Assembly: GCA_021234155.1 (NCBI GenBank)
Contig: JAJEKV010000025.1
Location: 16,485,094 to 16,549,093, forward strand
DNA length: 64,000 nt
Direction of reading: 5' to 3'
Origin: Isoetes taiwanensis
Lineage: Eukaryota; Streptophyta; Lycopodiopsida; Isoetales; Isoetaceae
In this document: positions 58,977 through 64,000 of the stretch, piece after piece
Layout of the letters: every line of letters starts with the position of its first letter
Numbering within the stretch: the stretch's first letter is position 1
The notes under the pieces: model-generated
What the model saw: only the letters and a program-made list of their open reading frames with translations
What the model was told of the DNA's origin: nothing
Database searches by the model: none
Made by a program: the position numbers and the translations under genes

Positions 58977-58993
58977 GACTCACTCTGATACCA
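58977..58993 (-). promoter_or_regulatory. Primer binding site (initiator Met-tRNA)
   Basis: On the minus strand TGGTATCAGAGTGAGTC starts two bases inside the LTR at 58996. The first 11 bases match the initiator Met-tRNA primer site. It lies about 20 bases before the gag ATG. Confidence 0.85.
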
Positions 58994-58995
58994 CT

Positions 58996-59822
58996 TAATA
59001 TGGTTTAAAGATTCTTGAAGATATTACCCACTTTGAAAGACAGTTAAATAGATAGAAACAGAGGAATCAATTCTTAGAGTCTTATAACAGCTTTGATCAA
59101 TAACAAAGGTTCTTGGTTTCCACAACCAAGCTATGGAGCATCCAGTTTCCACCCAACCAGATCTAGGGATTAAGGCAATTTCCAAGGGAATAACAAGCAG
59201 ATTGACCACAACTTCTTCTCTTACAGTCGAGAAATTTCGAAAAACAGCAGACACAGCTCTGATAAGCTTCAAGAGGCAGCAACAGCTCTGAAATCCGGTC
59301 TAATCTCCATGTTCACGCAAATAAATGGTGCTCCTCTGCCGGATGTGACCAGATTGAATTAGCAGAGCTCGAATTTGAGGCCGTGATTGGGCTGAGAGGG
59401 TCGGTTTTAGCAGCAGCTACTTCGAACCCCCTTGCAGATCGGATCTAGGAAACCACAAACTGAAACTGGGTTGCAGATGCCGGATTCAATGGCAGGAGAC
59501 TCCTCCGCCTCTATTCTGTGCTGACTGCCCTTTCTAATATCCGATCCGTCTTCCTTTTTCCCTGATTAAGGCATGCTCACCCTGTTCTGGTCCGCTAGTT
59601 CGTTTTCCCTTTTAATAAAAAATAGTTGCATGAGCTATTTCGTTGCTTCCCTTTTACAATACTTTTGGATAAAGTATTCCCCCCATACTTGGTAAAAATA
59701 GTTGAATATAGCCTAATATCTTGCCCCTTTTATTTGTCATTTCTTGTAACCATTAGTATCTTTATGCCCCATTGTCTTAATCCCTTGTTTTCGGACCACT
59801 CCCCCTAGCATGCTCCATATCA
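58996..59822 (-). mobile_element. 5' LTR of gag-only element (827 bp)
   Basis: Partner of 56532-57343. The plus strand starts TAATATGG (one change from TGATATGG) and ends CCATATCA. The element spans 56532-59822 (3291 bp) with CATAG target duplications. Differences between the LTRs include several point changes and small indels (for example an extra aaatttcgaaaaacagcaga-like stretch near 59230), so the insertion is not recent. Confidence 0.9.
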
Positions 59823-60125
59823 CATAGCTCACTGGGTATATTGGTTAAAGTAGTCTTATTAGGATATTGAGTTATTTTGGTAGAGGTTCGAGCCCCCATA
59901 TTTCATATTCTAAAATCTTAGGCAAAGTCGTACAGAGGTTCGATATTCCCCCAAAACCTTAAGCGAACTTGTATTTCATATTTCACAATCATAGGCGCCT
60001 CCAATCATAAATAACCATGAGCGAAACGAGAGGTACCTAGAGGCCCCAGCATACATTTTGGGTCGTAGGATCAACGGATCCGACGATTGTAGTAGTCTAG
60101 GATGCACCTCGTTTAGAATATATAG
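59823..60125 (+). repeat. 439-bp tandem unit, copy C, starting with target duplication
   Basis: This copy begins catagctcactgggtatattgg, i.e. at the tRNA-like box A, and continues through box B (59885-59895) to cacctcgtttagaatata. Together with 56500-56531 it reconstitutes an intact unit start, showing that the LTR element inserted into the box A region of this copy. Confidence 0.7.
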
Positions 60126-63100
60126 TAAAAAAGGAAGAACAACAAGGAGTAATTAACAAGAGATTATTGCTTAAGCGTTTCGTACATCTATTGGTGGCAA
60201 GCCTGAGCAAGTTTCACTAGGCTACTATGCTACAATAAGAGGGGCAATATACCAACTCCACTTTGACTTGTGTTTTCAATCATCGTAAAGATGTAATATC
60301 CTTAAAATCTTTCTGAGATATGTATGTAGAACTTGAATCTAAGTGTGTGAAGGTCTAATATTGGCATTTTTCCATGGCAGATACATAAATTCCACATATG
60401 GATTCTTGTTAGATAATTTATACTGACACGGCAATTGTTAGTACATCAATAATGATTAGGGCCTAATTGAGAAAATCTATAATAGAGCGATGCATAATGG
60501 ATAACAATATGTTGACCAACTGAACGGCTTGCTTGACCAGCTCAAAATTTTTATCTCGTATAGATCATTGAGACTTTAGTGAAGCATCATATTTGATACT
60601 TAAGGTGCATTGATTGCTTGTGCTCTATTGGGTCGAAATAACTTAGTTTAAAACCTTAATAGTGGAGTTCGTAATGTTTAGTGTTTGTTATGAATTGAAA
60701 CCCTATGTCAAAATAGGGGATTAGAAGTTAGATCTAATCCAAAGGTTGCCCTTTGGGCACCCAAAAAGTTCATCATAAACCTAAGTTATACTTTTCTTTC
60801 TTGATGTACTTTAGGAATCTTATATGCTCATATAGACGTGATATCTCTTCCCCTGGGTGGTGCATAAGACAAGAGCATACAACTTACTTTGTGGTAGATC
60901 TAAAGAATTCAAAAATCAAGTCTTCTCCTATGCAGTCTTCATGAACTTGTTTTCCACTCATTTAAATTTTGGATTGCCCCAGTTAAGGGGCAATTTGTTA
61001 GGGAGAGGGCGGGTTTAGATATCTTTTGGGATATTATAGGCATATCTTATGATCTGGCGTCCATTATTACTGGTCATTTTTTTATGGTGAAAAACTTTTT
61101 TGTATTTTCTCATATCAATATACCCTAAGGTTTTTCGTGTTTTGGACATCGATTTCTTTTTTTCTTTTTTTCCTTTTTTTTTTAATACGGTGATTGGAAA
61201 CTCATTTTGCCCTATTTGTTTTCCTTAGAGAAATTGGTTTTTTTTTTTGTTTAGCTTTCGCTCGGGTGTGTGTGAGTGTGTGCGTTTTCTTTCTGATCTC
61301 CACGAGCTTTTTTTAGAATCAATTCTCTCTAGTTTAGGTAAACATATTGTAGAGGTGGTTGTTCATGCACTGATTTGAGGCTATTCTATTGTAACGTCGC
61401 ATCTGCAGAGCTTGGATTATAGAACATCATTGGAAATCTTACGTAGAGAGTCCGATGAATTGGAAAATTCTATTATATTTATGTGTTTGTTGTTCTGTTT
61501 AATTATCCGCTTCTAACCTGGGAAGCCAAAGCTGTATAAGAAATGAAAATGTTAAAGAAGGTCCATGTGGAAAAAGGGCCAAATCTATCACTCTAAAATT
61601 TCTTTCAAAGTCCAAGTTAAAGGTACTTTCACTTTATGGTTTTCCAATTTGCTAGCCACTTAAATCTAGTGGTAGACCACGTTCTTTTCCTTACATGTAA
61701 TTCTGTCGTGATGCACTATGAAGGTATTCTATCATCCTGCATTCTTGTGCTACATCATGCCTCTATAGATTAGGAAGCTAGGATGCTTTGGCTCCTTAAG
61801 GGAACTCTCTATGGTTCCTTTCTATTCCAGTTTTTCATAACTACAAAAATATTTACTTACATGATAGCCACTATATTCCAGAAAAATCCTATAAAACATG
61901 TGTATGAATCTTATTTCTTTTGTAGATAATTCAAATACAGCCCATCTTGAATGCGTAAGCATGGCATAAGCAAGGCAGGCAAACCACATTACTGCGAGCT
62001 TCAAATTTGAAAAACCAAGGCATTCTTTGGGTCCAATTCTAGGAGGGCTTTGCTTTGGCCGCTCTATGGCAAATTCTTCAAGAAGCACAAGGCTCTACTT
62101 GCTTTAAGGTGCCTGCGTCTTGCCTTCTTTTAAGGGCTCATTTTTCGTTGGTTCGCTACTCCACCTTTTTTAAGGGCTTATTTTCAGATTTTGTTTCCTT
62201 TGCTCCTTGCAGCAGCTCTGTATTGGTTAAGAATAAAAGGGCAGATTGAGTTTAAAAAAAAAAACACAGGTAAGTTGCTATATATGCTATTTATGGCAAT
62301 TAGCTCTAACCGTGATGATAAAAAATGTGTTCTCTTCCAAACTTTGCTCTCTTTATCAAGCATCAGGACAGACAATTTTTGGCATCGAATTTCCCTGAAG
62401 CGAATGCTTTGAAGGTAGATCGAGCCATTTTAAGGTTTGAGTTAATCTCATTAGCAACCGTAGATAGGAAATCATTTAAATTCTTTTATTCTGGCTATGG
62501 CCGACTTAATTGAACCATGCCTGAATAAGGAACAAGTAATTTCGGCATTGCAATGCAACATATGCCTAAGATCCTTGCCATGGCAGAATAACAAGGAGAA
62601 TGCTATTAAGTCAAAGTGTTTTGACTGGGTTTCTGCAAAAGTACTATTCTGGAATATGCTAAACTCTTCTGAGATCTTTTTCTGAAACTGTATTCATTAT
62701 TTCCATGTAATCTGAGTAGTAGAAGAGACTCATGCAGTTTGAGAAACTGGCCGAATTCCAGATCTTCTTCCAGATTTCACCATCTGCTATTCAATCAAAC
62801 ATTTTATTGCTTTGGGTGTGGCATTAAAGCCAGTAGCAAATGTCACGACGGAGCAGCAGTATTTGAGCTTTCATGGAAGACAGTAATAAAAGGATTGCTA
62901 GTTGTTATAATTAAATCCATTCCAAGCTCACATCAGTGCAACAAAGTTTTTTATATGTTTTTGTGCTTCCCCATCTTTTCTAATAGTAAATTGATTACTT
63001 GCACTACTATATCATATGTGGTTGATGGTCTTGAACGACACTGAGATGCTCAGGTAGGTGGTGGTGAATTAAGATCTTTAATAATAAGTGGAGGGACCAT

Positions 63101-64000
63101 AAGTAATTAGTTCATTTGGTCCATCATGAGCAAATTTATTCTTCTATCATGTTGCATTGGTATTCAAGCTTACCCACAAGCTTCGTTTCTTTTTTATAGG
63201 TTTTTAGATTGTGAGCCACTAGATGTCGGAGTTGTTGGAGCTACAATTGGAGTCTATCTTGAACATTATGTAAGAGGACATGTTGGAAACTTCTAGTCTG
63301 ATTTGCTTTGCTTCATATTGTAGAATTCATTTTGAATGTAGACAACCTATGTTTTGCTTTGAAAGAGTTTTTCTTAAGAGTTCAAATTGTTCCTATTTCT
63401 TGGGTCCAGTCATTTCTAGTGGGGTTTACGTTGCAGTGACTAGGTGCATATTTTTTTGCGGGCAAGTAAAATTGGTCACCTACCCATCATGCTTTGGGTC
63501 TATTTACTATGTAATGCCCAAGTATCCCTACTACACACCTTCAATTTCTCCGTATCAAACACATGTTCCACCGTTGGGGCTCTGTGTGAACAAACTTGCA
63601 CTAATTAAAACAACACCTTTAGAACTCTTTAGATATAGGCTCATACACGAGTAAGTTTATTGAACAATCCACTTTTTTAAGTAATTAACTATTGCAAGAA
63701 AAGCGACATACTATTTTTTCTAGGAAGCCCATAAAATAGCCATTAGTATGTTGCACATTTGATGATTGCATTAAAACTGCAAAGGAGATGTTATAGGTGT
63801 TTTGTCTCAGTGGGGTTTATGGGTTGTATATTTTAATCTCTATCATATTGCGACCAGATTGAGGGGTAATAGAAAGACAATTCATGAACTATCTATATTC
63901 TATTTGTTGAAGCTGCAACCAGTTGAGGGGTAATAGAAAGGCAACTCATGAACATTATTTATGCTTTTTGTTGAAGTAACATTTTGTTACTAGACCTAAT
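60126..64000. other. Intergenic, no gene supported
   Basis: Open frames of up to 124 codons occur (for example 62739-63044 and 63280-63654), but none shows a recognisable domain. A short exon-like stretch at about 63201-63270 (CEPLDVGVVGATIGVYLEHY then gtaagag) could belong to a gene I cannot identify. A roughly 63-bp tandem duplication (ttgaggggtaatagaaagnc, aattcatgaac) lies at about 63852-63977. Confidence 0.4.

Noticed and set aside
62739-63654. Open frames with clustered cysteines, possible zinc finger
   Set aside because: Cysteine spacing fits no known finger and splice signals are not consistent.

Overview
This is nuclear DNA of a land plant. The evidence is spliced genes with GT-AG introns, Ty3/gypsy and Ty1/copia remnants primed by initiator Met-tRNA, a plant Rho (ROP) GTPase copy, an ankyrin-PGG gene, a plant CBM48 starch-family gene and a COX7c-like gene. 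The very high load of decayed repeats would suit a gymnosperm, a fern or another repeat-rich genome, but I cannot name the species.

Layout. 1-3.2 kb: intergenic DNA and a decayed copia gag (minus). 3.2-7.8 kb: a truncated copy of an ankyrin-PGG 3' end fused at 7 bp of shared sequence to a 5'-truncated gypsy chromovirus (plus) that carries an internal insertion. 9.4-10.4 kb: a ROP GTPase pseudogene (minus). 10.8-13.1 kb: an ankyrin-PGG gene with frame lesions (minus). 13.3-15.7 kb: a cluster of palindromes and a 19-bp minisatellite. 19.3-23.1 kb: unrecognised coding sequence, including a multi-exon locus with a kinase-like segment. 24.3-26.4 kb: chromovirus gag-protease-RT (minus). 26.6-32.3 kb: an LTR retroelement (minus) whose first ORF is a histone H3/CENH3-like protein, followed by an ORF of unknown function. 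32.3-39 kb: mostly featureless. 39-40.6 kb: a broken plant gene. 42.5-43.0 kb: an intact two-exon COX7c-like gene. 45.4-46.1 kb: a gypsy gag fragment. 46.8-49.1 kb: a PTST/FLO6-like CBM48 gene (minus). 50.5 kb: a DIRS-like RT fragment. 51.5 kb: a long (CT)n tract. 53.4-55.6 kb: a LINE 3' end split by a solo LTR. 55.8-60.1 kb: tRNA-like tandem units split by a complete gag-only LTR element with target-site duplications.

The most notable object is at 29,165-32,275 (minus): LTR, then an initiator-tRNA primer binding site, a roughly 550-bp leader and an ORF that starts like the H3 tail and ends in a complete H3-type histone fold, with some residues and a loop length that resemble centromeric H3. 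This copy is dead, with two stops and two frame changes, but the layout implies that the retroelement captured a histone H3/CENH3 gene. A solo LTR of the same family lies at 53,690-55,392, so the family has moved more than once here.

Only the COX7c-like gene looks fully intact. The CBM48 gene is plausibly functional, but its 5' exons are not settled. Most other coding sequence is pseudogenic or transposon-derived. Family assignments rest on motif recognition from memory; no searches were run.
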